NCBI GenBank assembly: GCA_011634665.1
Contig: WAEK01000001.1
Coordinates: 573,501-637,500, forward strand
Length of the DNA: 64,000 nt
Direction of reading: 5' to 3'
Origin: Mortierella sp. BCC40632
Lineage: Eukaryota; Mortierellomycota; Mortierellomycetes; Mortierellales; Mortierellaceae
In this document: one piece after another, positions 1 through 10,202 of the stretch
Layout: the number at the start of each line of letters is the position of its first letter
Numbering within the stretch: position 1 is the stretch's first letter
Program-made: the position numbers and the translations under genes
Notes under the pieces: generated by a model
Told to the model about the DNA's origin: nothing
Seen by the model: only the letters and a program-made list of their open reading frames with translations
Databases searched by the model: none

Positions 1-1712
1 CCTGATGCTCTTCCCGCTAACGACCCCTCTGTCTCCCGCCCACCTCGACCTTTTTTTTTTTCTGCCTCATTCGGATCCTCCTCCTTCCTCTCCTCTCTCT
101 TCTTTCTTTGCCTCTCTCTGTCTTCTCTTCTCTTTTTCTTCTTCTTCTCTCCCCCTCCTCTCTTTTCTCTCGCTTCCCGTCACTCCATCCTCTACGCACA
201 CGCACAACACACTCTGCGCCCGCCTTGCTTCCTCTTCCCGCTCACGACTTTCCTCGCCTTCGCTCCTCACGCTCAGACACGATCTCGCCTTCGTTCCTTC
301 CTTCACTCTGCTTTTTCTCGAAAGCCATCCTGACGTCTCCTCAAGATCAGTGCCGAATTCTCTATATTTTGTTTTACGACCCCAGAATATAAGAGACGGA
401 CCCTCGATCGATCACGACTTTGACGACCCTTTCAACGACTTTCGATCCTTCTTTGGCCTCCCGACCGTTTGCCCTTTCACGACACTCTCTGAACCAGATC
501 CTCATCATACCCGACACGCCCTCTCTTTCTTTCTCTCTTTATTTTTTCTCTTTCTCTTTCTTTTTCTCTCCTTCTCTCCTTCTCTCTTACTACCAGAGCA
601 CGTACACATATCCACTCATACACAGTCTTAGCCTCTTCCGCTCACGAACCCGTCCAATTTTCGTCTCTTTTTCCTCCATTTGGCTCGACACGACAGAGAC
701 GACACTTCTTGCCTCCACGACTGCAACGACCCCGCTCAATCTCACTCAAAGATCTCCTCTCTCTCTCTCCTCTCTCTCCTCTCTTACTCTTACTCTTCCT
801 CTCTCTCCTTCTCTCACCCGCTTGCTCTTTCTTCTTGCTCTACTCTCTCCACTCCACCAACTCTCCCATTCTATTTGCACTTTTTCACCTTCTCTGTTCT
901 TCCTCCACCACCACCTCCTCTTCCCTCGGCCAACTGACCACAGACCCTACCCGTGGACAGCGTTCTCAGGTACCGTTCTCAGCACCGCACTGCACGTCCC
1001 TTTGCGAAGACTAGACGTTGTGTTCTTTGTATTTTCCGCCCCCCTCTGCCCCCTTCTAAATTCACCATGCCCATTGTCTGGCAATCAGACCCCCTTGGCC
1101 CACCCATTGCCTGCCCTGCCCTGCCCTGCCCTGCCCTCAGCTTCCTCGCACCTTGCCCTCCACCTGCCTCTGTGTCTTGGAATCGTCTTTGCTCCGTTTT
1201 CCATACTCCTCCTGGCTTTCCCTCTCTCTCTCTCTCTCTTTCTCTCTCTTTTTTTCTTTTTTTTTCGCTTTCGTCTTTACTTTCGATTTTCTTTTGTTCT
1301 CTCTCTTTCTCTTACCCGTCATAATCGCCGTGCTCTCTTGCACGCTCTCTGCTCCGCGTCAGCCCTCAAAAGGACTGGGTCTGATAGCTGACGCAAAGAC
1401 GAGAAAGAAAAAGAGAGAGGGAGGGACAAGCACAGGCCATTCTGGACTAGGACCTTTTCCTCTCTAGGCTTCCTCATACCTCCTCGAACCCTTTTTCCTG
1501 CATCCTTCCCTCGCAGCCTTCAACACCATCCTCTCACAGCCTCGTTTCCGCTCCTAACCGCGCCCTTTTGTCTTTTTTTCTCTCTCTGTCTCTCAAATAT
1601 GTGTCTCTGTATGTCTGTCTCCTGACTTCCCCTTCTTGCCCACAACATCCGCCCACCTGCAGCCAACCTCTGGTTTAAAACTGCCCCACCCCTCCGCCCG
1701 GTACTTCTAACG
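1..1712. other. Pyrimidine-rich region upstream of the C1-THF synthase gene
   Basis: This stretch is dominated by CT-rich low-complexity sequence on the + strand, with a short CCCTG tandem run near 1105-1138 and CT microsatellite-like runs near 1220-1260. The open frames here are products of composition and show no recognisable domain. It probably contains the promoter and a pyrimidine-rich 5' leader of the gene starting at 1713. I see no separate gene in it. Confidence 0.6.
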
Positions 1713-2602
1713 ATGATCAGAATCGCTTCGCACAAGCCATCGGGCTGCTCCTCGAGGCTCTACCTGGACACATCCCAGAAGCTCCTCCAACGCAACTATG
1801 CCTCGATCTCTCCATCGACTGCCGAGCATTCCGTCGCCTCTACCTCGTCTTCTACCCTGTGCTCTGCAACCGCATCCCCTTCTCCTCTGTTCCACTCTGC
1901 TCAACGACGCGCCTCTGCACCTGCCATTACAGTCACAAGGGCTGCTGCGCTTGGACGATCTACCCTTCGTGCAACGAGAAGTGCTGTGGCCGCATCTTCG
2001 CAGTCATACAGCCCTAGTCTTTGTTCTCGACATCCTTTGACGCCCACATCTCCACATGCTCATCTATTATTCTCTAGTCGTAGCTCGGTTGAACATAATG
2101 CTCTACAAAGCCGTGGTTTCCGAACCTTGGGTGTTCAACGCCAGAGTCGATCTTTGGATGAGTTTAGTGGGAGCCTGTTGGGTCGAGAGGGTACCAAGGG
2201 TAGTTCCACATCGTCCTCAGGGGTGGCCACAGCGACAGCGACGAGGACGACTATGGAGGAAGGAGGATTGTTGTCCGATCAGATCCTTCGACCCCGTGCT
2301 CCACTTGGTACTCACAAGAAGCCATTGACATTGGGAGAGGCCATGGAAGGGATCAAGCCTCTTGAATTGAGTCCTGAGCAGACTTTGCTTAAAGATCATT
2401 CACTCGGTAGTGCCAAGATCATTGATGGCAAGGCTATTGCAAAGTAAGAAGGGGAGGGAAGAAGAAACGAAAAAAAAAAAAAAAAAAAAAAGTGGAGAAA
2501 GAGAGCTGGTTCGATCTGTTGGATAATGGGGAATGGATTTTTTTTTTTTTTCACTAACTATAAACCTTTGGTTTCTCCCTTTGTCCACTTTTTTTTTTTG
2601 CT

Positions 2603-2634
<32 letters not shown>

Positions 2635-4754
2635 GATCGTCGGTAATGTCAGGGAAGGAAATTGACGAGTTCAAACTCCAGCATCCCACCTTCCAACCAC
2701 GTCTGGCCATTGTCCAACTGGGTGAACAGGAAGATTCAAATGTTTATGTGTCGATGAAGAAAAAAACTTGTAAACAGGCTGGAGTCGAGTTTGCGGAACA
2801 TCACATGCCCGCTTCCACTTCGTTTGAAGAGTTGATGAGCACGATTCATAAATTGAATGCGGACCCCTCCATGCATGGTATCATTGTTCAATTGCCATTG
2901 CCCGCTCATATCGATGCCAAACGTGTTACGGAGGCTATCGACCCTATCAAGGATGTTGATGGGTAAGGATTATTGACTTGGCAATTGGTTGGAGGGAAGA
3001 AAAAGAAGAAAAGACTCGTCCCTCCTTCCCCCCTGTTCCCATGAAGCTAACCTTATATCCTTCTTTTATTCTTCTTCTTCTTGTATACTAGCTTCCACAC
3101 ACACAACATTGGCCGACTTGCCAAGCTCTCGACCATGCCCGATTTTGTTCCATGCACGCCCAAGGGTGTTTTGGAGTTGATCCGATCCACTGGTGTCGAG
3201 ATTGAGGGCAAGAAGGCTGTTGTGGTGGGCCGTAGTGATGTTGTTGTAAGTATTTGGACTCATCTCCTTCTACTTATCTGAAAAAGGCAGCACAGACAAG
3301 AAAGAAAGAAAAGAAAGAAACAAAAGGAGGGAGATTCAGACTCTAAAGTAGAACGATTTTTTTTTCTTTCATTCTTCTGAATTATAGGGTGCTCCAACCT
3401 TCCATTTGTTGAACAAGAGCAACGCTACCGTCACTCTCTGCCACGACAGAACCAAGGACTTGGCCGACATTGTAAGTTGGGAAGGAAAAAAAAAAAGAAA
3501 AAAAAATATCTGGATATTTGTGTTCTTTAATTTTTTTTTTATTTTTGGTGGTAAGTAAATTTCCCCCACCCTCAAAGTTCTCACGCTGGATTCCACTTTT
3601 TATTTCTTTTTATTATTATTGTTTTTTGCTCCGCAAAATATTTAGGTCAAAACCGCTGACATCCTGGTCGTTGCTGCCGGACATGCCGAGCTGATCAAGG
3701 GAGACTGGCTTAAGAAGGGTGCCGTCGTCATCGATGTCGGCATTAACGCTCGTCCGGGTAAGAACAATAAGGAAAAAAAAAAGACTGTGTGAGAGAGAGG
3801 AAAAATGAAACCCATCTGATAGAGATTCTCACACCTTCTCTCTCTCTCTCTCTCTTTTTTTTTTTTTTTTTAGACCCAACAAAGAAGCGAGGCATTAAAC
3901 TTGTGGGAGATGTGGAATTCTCCAAGGCTCAACACGTTGCGGGTCATATCACCTCAGTTCCCGGAGGTGTTGGACCCATGACGGTCGCCATGCTCATGGA
4001 GAACACCATGATCTCTGCTCGTCGTTTCTGGCAAGCTTCGATTGAAGAAAGGGCCATGACCAAGATTGAACCTTTGACTTTGCAACTCAAGGATCCTGTT
4101 CCGAGTGATATCGATATTGCTCTTTCACAGACTCCCAAGGTGATCCGACAGGTTGCTGAAGAGATTGGATTGCAGCAGAACGAGGTATGTTTCCCTTTTC
4201 TTTCCTTTTCATTTTTTTCCTTTTTTTTCTCCTCACTATTGAGAGAAGATAGAGTTTTCTGAATGGTTTGTGTAATTTCTGCACTTTGATGGTTAATACG
4301 AAACTAAGCATCTCTTCTCCATTTTTTTTTGTAAAAAAAAAAAAAAAAAAAAAAAAATAGTTCGAGTTGTATGGACAATACAAAGCCAAGGTGGACCCCG
4401 ATGTCCTTCAGAGACTCGAGCATCGAGAGAATGGTCGCTATGTTGTCGTGACTGGAATCACACCCACTCCCTTGGGAGAGGGTAAGTCGACAACGGTTGT
4501 GGGACTTGTTCAAGCTCTGGGTGCTCATTTGGACAAGATCGCCTTTGGATGTGTCCGTCAACCTTCGCAGGGTCCTACCTTTGGTATCAAGGGTGGAGCT
4601 GCTGGTGGTGGATACTCTCAAGTCATTCCTATGGATGAGTTCAACCTCCACTTGACAGGTGATATCCATGCTGTCACTGCTGCCAACAACTTGCTCGCTG
4701 CAGCCATCGATGCTCGCATGTTCCACGAATCAGGAGCATCCGACTCTGTAAGTC

Positions 4755-4791
<37 letters not shown>

Positions 4792-6523
4792 TAATAGATT
4801 TTCCAGGATTGTCGCTCTTTTTGGAAACCGTAGTTAACATAATCTTTCTTTTTTTCCTTCTTTCCTAACTCCTTCAACTCGTAGACTCTCTTTAACCGCC
4901 TTTGCCCAAAGAAGAAGGGAAAGAGAAGATTTTCGCCCGTGATGATCGATCGTCTCCAGCGTCTTGGCATCAACAAGACCATTCCTGAGGACTTGACTAC
5001 CGAGGAAATCTCCAAGTTTGTCCGTTTGGACATTGACCCAGACACCATTACCTGGCAACGTGTTCTCGACACCAACGATCGATTCTTGCGCCGAATTGAG
5101 ATTGGACGTAATGCAACTGAGGCTGGTCATGAACGCATGACTGGATTCGATATTGCCGTCGCCTCTGAGGTCATGGCCGTCCTTGCTTTGAGTGCAGACT
5201 TGAAGGACATGCGTTCTCGCCTTGGTAGGATGGTCGTGGCCAGCAACAGGGCTGGTCAGCCTGTGACAGCGGACGACATTGGAATTGGTGGCGCTCTTAC
5301 CGTCTTGATGAAGGATGCGATCAAGCCCAACTTGATGCAGACGCTCGAGGGTACACCCGTCTTTGTCCACGCAGGACCATTCGCCAACATTGCTCATGGA
5401 AACAGCTCTGTGATCGCGGATAGGATCGCCCTCAAACTCGCTGGTGTCGAGCCAGGCATGGACAAAAGCAACATGGGCTATGTTGTGACCGAGGCTGGAT
5501 TTGGCGCTGATATCGGTATGGAAAAGTTCTTCAACATCAAGTGCCGTGTCAGCAACCTGATCCCCAATGCTGTGGTGCTCGTAGCAACTGTCAAGGCACT
5601 CAAGATGCATGGCGGTGGACCCGAGGTCGTCCCTGGTAAGCCCTTGCCTGAGGTCTATCTGAACGAAAACCTCCCCATGCTCGAGGCTGGGTGTGCCAAC
5701 ATGGTGAAGCATATCCAAAATGCCAAGAAGTTTGGTGTCCCCGTTGTGGTGGCTATCAACAAGTTCTCGTCCGATACTGAGGCTGAGATGGGTTTGATCC
5801 GCAAGCTCGCCCTCGATGCCGGTGCTTCGGATGCTGTTGCTTGCGACAACTGGGCCAAGGGTGGATTGGGTGCTGTTGGTCTTGGAAAGGCTGTGGTGAA
5901 GGCTTGTGATGAGCCTAGCAACTTTGAATACCTGTATGATGTGAACGACAGCATCACATCCAAGATCGAGACCATTGCCAAGGAGATGTATGGTGCGGAA
6001 GGAATTGAGCTGTCCAAAGAAGCCCAGGACAAGATCGCGACCTATACGCGCCAGGTACTGTTTTTTTTTTTTTTTTTTAACTTGATGCTTGCTTTACAAT
6101 GTATTTTTTTTTTTTTGACCGCCTCAAAATACTAATATGGAACTCTCAATGTCTGATATGGAAAAATAGGGCTTTTCTGGATTGCCCATTTGCATGGCCA
6201 AGACCCACTTGTCTCTTTCACATGACCCCACCAAGAAGGGTGTGCCCACTGGATTCCGTCTTCCTATTCGCGACATCAGAGCTTCCGTAGGAGCCGGATT
6301 CTTGTACCCATTGATCGGCAACATGCAGACGATGCCTGGTCTTCCCACAGTAAGTTTTTTTTTTTTTTTTTTCGTCAAGCCTTTTTCCTGTGAAGCAGAC
6401 AGCTGGTAAGGAGCCTCTGGAATAACAAAAAATACTCTCCTTCACCCTTTCTGTGAATAGCGTCCATCATTCTATGACATTGATATCGATTTTGATACTG
6501 GAAGGGTAGTAGGACTCTTCTAA
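1713..6523 (+). CDS. MIS1: Mitochondrial C1-tetrahydrofolate synthase (trifunctional), ten exons
   Basis: Trifunctional folate enzyme (methylene-THF dehydrogenase, methenyl-THF cyclohydrolase, formyl-THF synthetase) supplying one-carbon units. Exons inferred: 1713-2443, 2632-2962, 3092-3245, 3388-3471, 3646-3757, 3874-4184, 4361-4747, 4885-6054, 6170-6349, 6461-6523, all with GT/AG ends. Family signatures include [12 protein letters not shown] (Y-x3-K catalytic motif), IVQLPLP, GRSDVVGAPT across an exon joint, [16 protein letters not shown], and the synthetase ATP-binding loop [11 protein letters not shown] in exon 7. The C-terminus ends [11 protein letters not shown]. The basic, Ser/Arg-rich N-terminus (MIRIASHK...) preceding IDGKAIAK suggests a mitochondrial presequence, hence MIS1 rather than cytosolic ADE3; its ~200 residues are unusually long. 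The exon sum is 3523 nt, one base more than a multiple of three. The break lies in exon 2 near 2652-2654 (GGG where GG restores frame), so as assembled the gene is frameshifted. Confidence 0.9.
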
Positions 6524-6742
6524 AGTCAGAATACACCCTCTTTATTCTTTCTTTAATTGCAGTCCCATCATCCCTATTCTCTTTTTGCTAGTATTTTTAT
6601 TTGTCAATTAGTCCACTATCTTTGTCTTTCCCTCCTGCACAGTCCATCCACTCCCCATCTCTTGCTACCGACGTTTTGATAATCCCTACTCTTCTACTCT
6701 CTCTCTCTCACACACACACCTTCGACGCACATTTTCATGAAC

Positions 6743-6773
<31 letters not shown>

Positions 6774-7669
6774 CTATCGTTTTGTTTTTTCTTCATCAAC
6801 ATCAACGACCCCCCTCCCGACGCATACCCACATTTTTCATGCCCCTTCCGCGTAGCAATCGCTTCCTCTCTCCATTGCTTCTCTTTTTTTTTTTTTCATA
6901 CTTATTATTTGCTTTATCTATTAGTTTGATTTGGTTCTCAATGAAGTACAATCACCTCTCCCTTATTTTTTTTTTCCTGCAAGTGAAAGTGTATACTGAA
7001 AAGACTATGAAGAAGGCCTTGTTGTGGTTCTACTTGGAAGACCATCTGATTTGCCCCTCTTTTTTTTTCTTTGAATTTCAAAGATGGAAGGGAAGGGGAG
7101 AGGGAGGAGAGATCTAATTGGAGAGGGCTCTGGTTACTCTACCTTTTACCCCACTAAAGCTTTTATGGCAGCGCAGGGAGACAACAATTGATAATTATGG
7201 TCTAGATGCCTCGGCTCAGAAGAGTTGGGCAAAAGGGGTTGACGGCAACAATGGTAGAGTATTCCTCTATGACTCTTCTCAGGTGGTGTAGTGGACGAGT
7301 ACCTTTCAAAGATAAGCAGGGAGAGGGCAAAGGACGAACATCTAGTGAGGATGTATGTTTAGAATCTTATTCATCCAACGATCCTATACCAAGCATTGGA
7401 TGCACGTCCAACAGAAAGCTCATTCTAGGACAGACCTGTAGAATCTGGGAAGAAGGAGAATCGAATGAAGGCCTGTTTATTCCTCTCGGTCGTTAAGTAA
7501 AAAAGAAAGTAACCTCTGAGCCTCATGTGCTCGAGCCTACTTGCTAAACCTAGCTAGGAGAGTGCTCGCGGACATAGCCACATTGACCTGCCCTCAACAA
7601 CTCATAAACCTTTTTTGGCTGGATTCACCCAAATGAATGGAGGTGTGTATAATATGGAGACTTTCTACT
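6524..7669. other. Intergenic region, C1-THF synthase to OMA1
   Basis: This is the spacer between two convergent genes. It holds T-rich tracts (e.g. 6747-6773) and presumably the 3' UTRs of both. The 96-codon ORF at 7206-7496 resembles no family I know and has no supporting features. I see no RNA gene or repeat beyond homopolymers. Confidence 0.5.
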
Positions 7670-9352
7670 CTAGAGTGAATTTTTACTCTGATCTGACTTT
7701 ACCATCTCAGAGAGTATCCATTTTTGACGAATAGGTCCGAGCGCCTGTTGAATATACTCTCTCCGCTCCTTGTTCGTAGGATGGGTCCGGTTCAACCACA
7801 AGGGCTCTAATAGGTTACATCCTCGAGGATCTCGACTACAGGTTTGCACCACGCCTTCGTCTGGATCACTCGGAGACGACATGGTACAGACTTCAAAAGG
7901 GTCAAAATAACCCTGACTTTCAATACTCTCTGACGAGCTGATCGTTTTGTGGTTGTTATCCTTGTTGATCCCATCGTCAGCCTTCGGTGCATTGGAACTG
8001 AGGATAGCGCCCTTTATTTTTCTCAGAGCTTCCGCCTCTTCCTGGATTTCCCATAACCGAAGGACGTACTGAGGATCATACCCTGCAAGGCCCATGATCG
8101 TCAAAGATAATATGTCAGCCTCTCGCTCATTCGACTGCTTTGTCGGAACTTGAGACAAAAAAATTGTGAAGCCAAAAATGCTACAATTGACAATCGTCGA
8201 CACGAAAGGGCCAAATCTTGATAATTGCTTCCATACCCCGGCACTTGCGAGTCCTACCAAAAAGACGACATTCAAAAAAAGAAAAATAAGTCGTTTGAGT
8301 TGAATGCGCTTGAATGTGTCATTTACTTTGGGTTTCCTTGGCAATAAAAAAAATCGCGCTTCTCTTTTACCTGCAGCTACTCCTGCGGTTGCCCTACGTC
8401 CTTTTTGCTCATCACTATGACCTTGAATCAGATGGGCCAATTCATGTGCAATCACGGCTGCCAAAAAGTTTTCGTCACTCTCGAATTGTTGGAAAATACC
8501 GTTGTTAATGATAATACGCCGAGGATCGAACGAAACGGCGTTAAAGGTATTGTTGAATGAGACATCAATCTTGAAAGGTGGTTCATGCTGTATTCTTTCC
8601 TGTCGTGTTGACTGTCCTCTCTCGAAAGAACCTGGGACTTGGTCCTCTTTGGGAAGTTCGCAAAGAAACTTTTTTAAAGTAACACCGTCGTTCTCGAGTG
8701 CGAGATCAACCATCTTGTCCAAGATCCGTCTTGTCATTTTGACTCGATAGTCGTTTTCGTTGGAAACAAGCAGCTGGACAGTTTCTGACTCTTTGTCCCT
8801 TTTGGCAATAGGGAGGATGTCGTGAGATGTTCCCTCTTGTAGATGCTCTCCTAGAGCCAGTCCTGTTAAATGACTCGGGCTGGGATTAACAGTAGTAGTC
8901 TCTTTCTGACAGGTGGTACAGCTTTTTTGAATCTTTTCCTTTGGCAGAAAGGTTACACGCCATCGGCTTGTGTTGGGCGCTTGATCGAGCCCAAGGAAGA
9001 AAAAAAGACCCAAGGTACTTGTAGTGCAAAGCGCCAATCCAGTTCTGAACCAGGGGCGATAAAATAGTGAGGTAGGTCTAACTGGTTTGTACAGGATGCC
9101 AGTGGTAAGACCTAGGAAACAAAGGTTGAGGGTGGTAGCAACATCAGTCGACTTAAGGAAGAGCAAGGACTCTGGCAGATGGTGGAGGGACACATGGGCC
9201 CTTGAGGAGGCGTGGAAGAGCCTTTGATTAGAGAAAATGGGCTTGGTTGGTGCAGTGGCGGTTGAGACGAAGGTGACTGGGGTTCTTTGGGATCTGGCCT
9301 GGAAGGTCGACTGGAACAGTCGAAGGCCATGGCGTACCGATGTGACTAGCAT
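7670..9352 (-). CDS. OMA1: OMA1-like mitochondrial inner-membrane M48 metalloprotease
   Basis: A 560-residue intronless M48-family zinc protease. The zinc site is HELAH at residues 303-307 (HExxH, in AAVIAHELAHLIQGH), with the third ligand E411 in NEREADILS, as in OMA1-type peptidases. The N-terminus (MLVTSVRHGLRLFQSTF) is Arg/Ser-rich and lacks acidic residues, consistent with a mitochondrial presequence. Hydrophobic segments near residues 73-88, 102-121, 355-374 and 382-401 suggest membrane anchoring. The C-terminal PTNKERREYIQQAL matches the usual end of the peptidase domain. The family acts in inner-membrane quality control and stress-activated cleavage of substrates such as OPA1/Mgm1-class proteins. 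It is longer than yeast Oma1 (~345 aa) and close to the human protein (~524 aa). The start is the first ATG of the frame. It lies about 670 bp from the transposon island. Confidence 0.85.
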   Translation of the reverse strand: MLVTSVRHGLRLFQSTFQARSQRTPVTFVSTATAPTKPIFSNQRLFHASSRAHVSLHHLPESLLFLKSTDVATTLNLCFLGLTTGILYKPVRPTSLFYRPWFRTGLALCTTSTLGLFFFLGLDQAPNTSRWRVTFLPKEKIQKSCTTCQKETTTVNPSPSHLTGLALGEHLQEGTSHDILPIAKRDKESETVQLLVSNENDYRVKMTRRILDKMVDLALENDGVTLKKFLCELPKEDQVPGSFERGQSTRQERIQHEPPFKIDVSFNNTFNAVSFDPRRIIINNGIFQQFESDENFLAAVIAHELAHLIQGHSDEQKGRRATAGVAAGKREARFFLLPRKPKVNDTFKRIQLKRLIFLFLNVVFLVGLASAGVWKQLSRFGPFVSTIVNCSIFGFTIFLSQVPTKQSNEREADILSLTIMGLAGYDPQYVLRLWEIQEEAEALRKIKGAILSSNAPKADDGINKDNNHKTISSSESIESQGYFDPFEVCTMSSPSDPDEGVVQTCSRDPRGCNLLEPLWLNRTHPTNKERREYIQQALGPIRQKWILSEMVKSDQSKNSL

Positions 9353-10019
9353 CCTTTCTCTTTTTCTACGGACAAAAAAAAAAGTGAACTACTGACTCTC
9401 TTCTTTTATGACCAAGCTCTCTCTCTCTTCCTCTTCCTCCTCACTTGTCCATTCGCTTTCTTTCTCTCTCTCTTCAAAGAACATCCTTTCCTTGGTCAGG
9501 ATTCTTTCAGCATTGGCGCTCTTTGTTCACTACAATGTGCATAGTCCCTGCCTAGCCTTCCATGGTCTTTCAACCTCTACTGCTCTGGCCCATTTCCCAT
9601 GAGACAAGGACACAGACCCTCCTCCCTCTTACCTTAACACCTTCTTTTGGCTCTTTGGCCACCACACCTTACCCGTTTCCTCTCCCTTTTGCCATCCATG
9701 ACCTATCTTCCTCAAAGACTCTTAGAGGCACAAAGACTTTTTTTTTCTCCACGCGCACACTCATTTCTGACCACACTTTTTTTTTTTTTTTTTTTTTTTT
9801 TTTTCAAAGAAACTCTTTCTTTAAGAAATATAGCCTGACCATGGCACTGCACCACACACCTAGCAACCCAAGGACCTGGCCCTCATGTCCTCTGCTCCAG
9901 ATACTTCGCCCAGCAGGTGCCAGGTTGGTTTTTTTGGGTTGCTCACGTGATGGCGCTGAAGAGGAACCTTCCTATGGATCAGGTTTAAAAAGGTCCCAGA
10001 ATCCGTCCATTCATGAGCG
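9353..10019. other. Intergenic region between OMA1 and the transposon island
   Basis: This holds the upstream region of the minus-strand OMA1 gene, with a CT-rich segment at 9415-9480 and a T-run near 9778-9804. No gene is recognised. Homology between the two inverted arms begins exactly at 10020, so this segment is outside the repeat. Confidence 0.5.
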
Positions 10020-10091
10020 AGCAAAGTCGCCCAGAGGAAGAGCGCTGGGCTCATAACCCAGAGGTCGGTGGATCGAAACCACCCTTTGCTA
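10020..10091 (+). tRNA. Initiator tRNA-Met (CAT), left copy
   Basis: A 72-nt cloverleaf. The acceptor stem AGCAAAG pairs with CTTTGCT and is followed by discriminator A. The anticodon stem-loop is CTGGG-CTCATAA-CCCAG with anticodon CAT. The T arm is GGTGG-ATCGAAA-CCACC. Initiator-specific features are the A1:U72 pair, three G:C pairs flanking the anticodon loop, and the A54/A60 T-loop ATCGAAA instead of TTCGAAN. The D-stem has one mismatch. There is no intron. A TTTT pol III terminator follows at 10096-10099. The tRNA 5' end coincides exactly with the outer edge of the inverted arm, so it may be a functional gene or the head of a SINE. Confidence 0.93.
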
Positions 10092-10202
10092 TATCTTTTG
10101 CCCTTCATTCCTGGAGGGACTGGGGCTCCCGTCTGGGGCCCCTTACCCTTTTGGAGAGTCTCAGAGGCCAGATTGGAATATCCTGAACGTTAGCTAACGT
10201 TC
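10020..10202 (+). repeat. Left inverted arm, outer segment
   Basis: Matches the reverse complement of the right arm, in 20676-20556 then 19819-19748. It contains the tRNA-iMet, a ~110-bp tRNA-unrelated stretch including CTCCCGTCTGGGGCCCC, and most of a palindrome ending GCTAACGTTC at 10202. There a LINE is inserted. Confidence 0.85.

Noticed and set aside
5..1391. Long overlapping plus-strand open frames with Ser/Leu/Phe-rich translations
   Set aside because: They are by-products of CT-rich composition, open in several frames at once, with no domain or codon pattern of a real gene.
7206..7496. 96-codon ORF between C1-THF synthase and OMA1
   Set aside because: No family resemblance, no supporting promoter or splice features, and it lies in a convergent 3' region.
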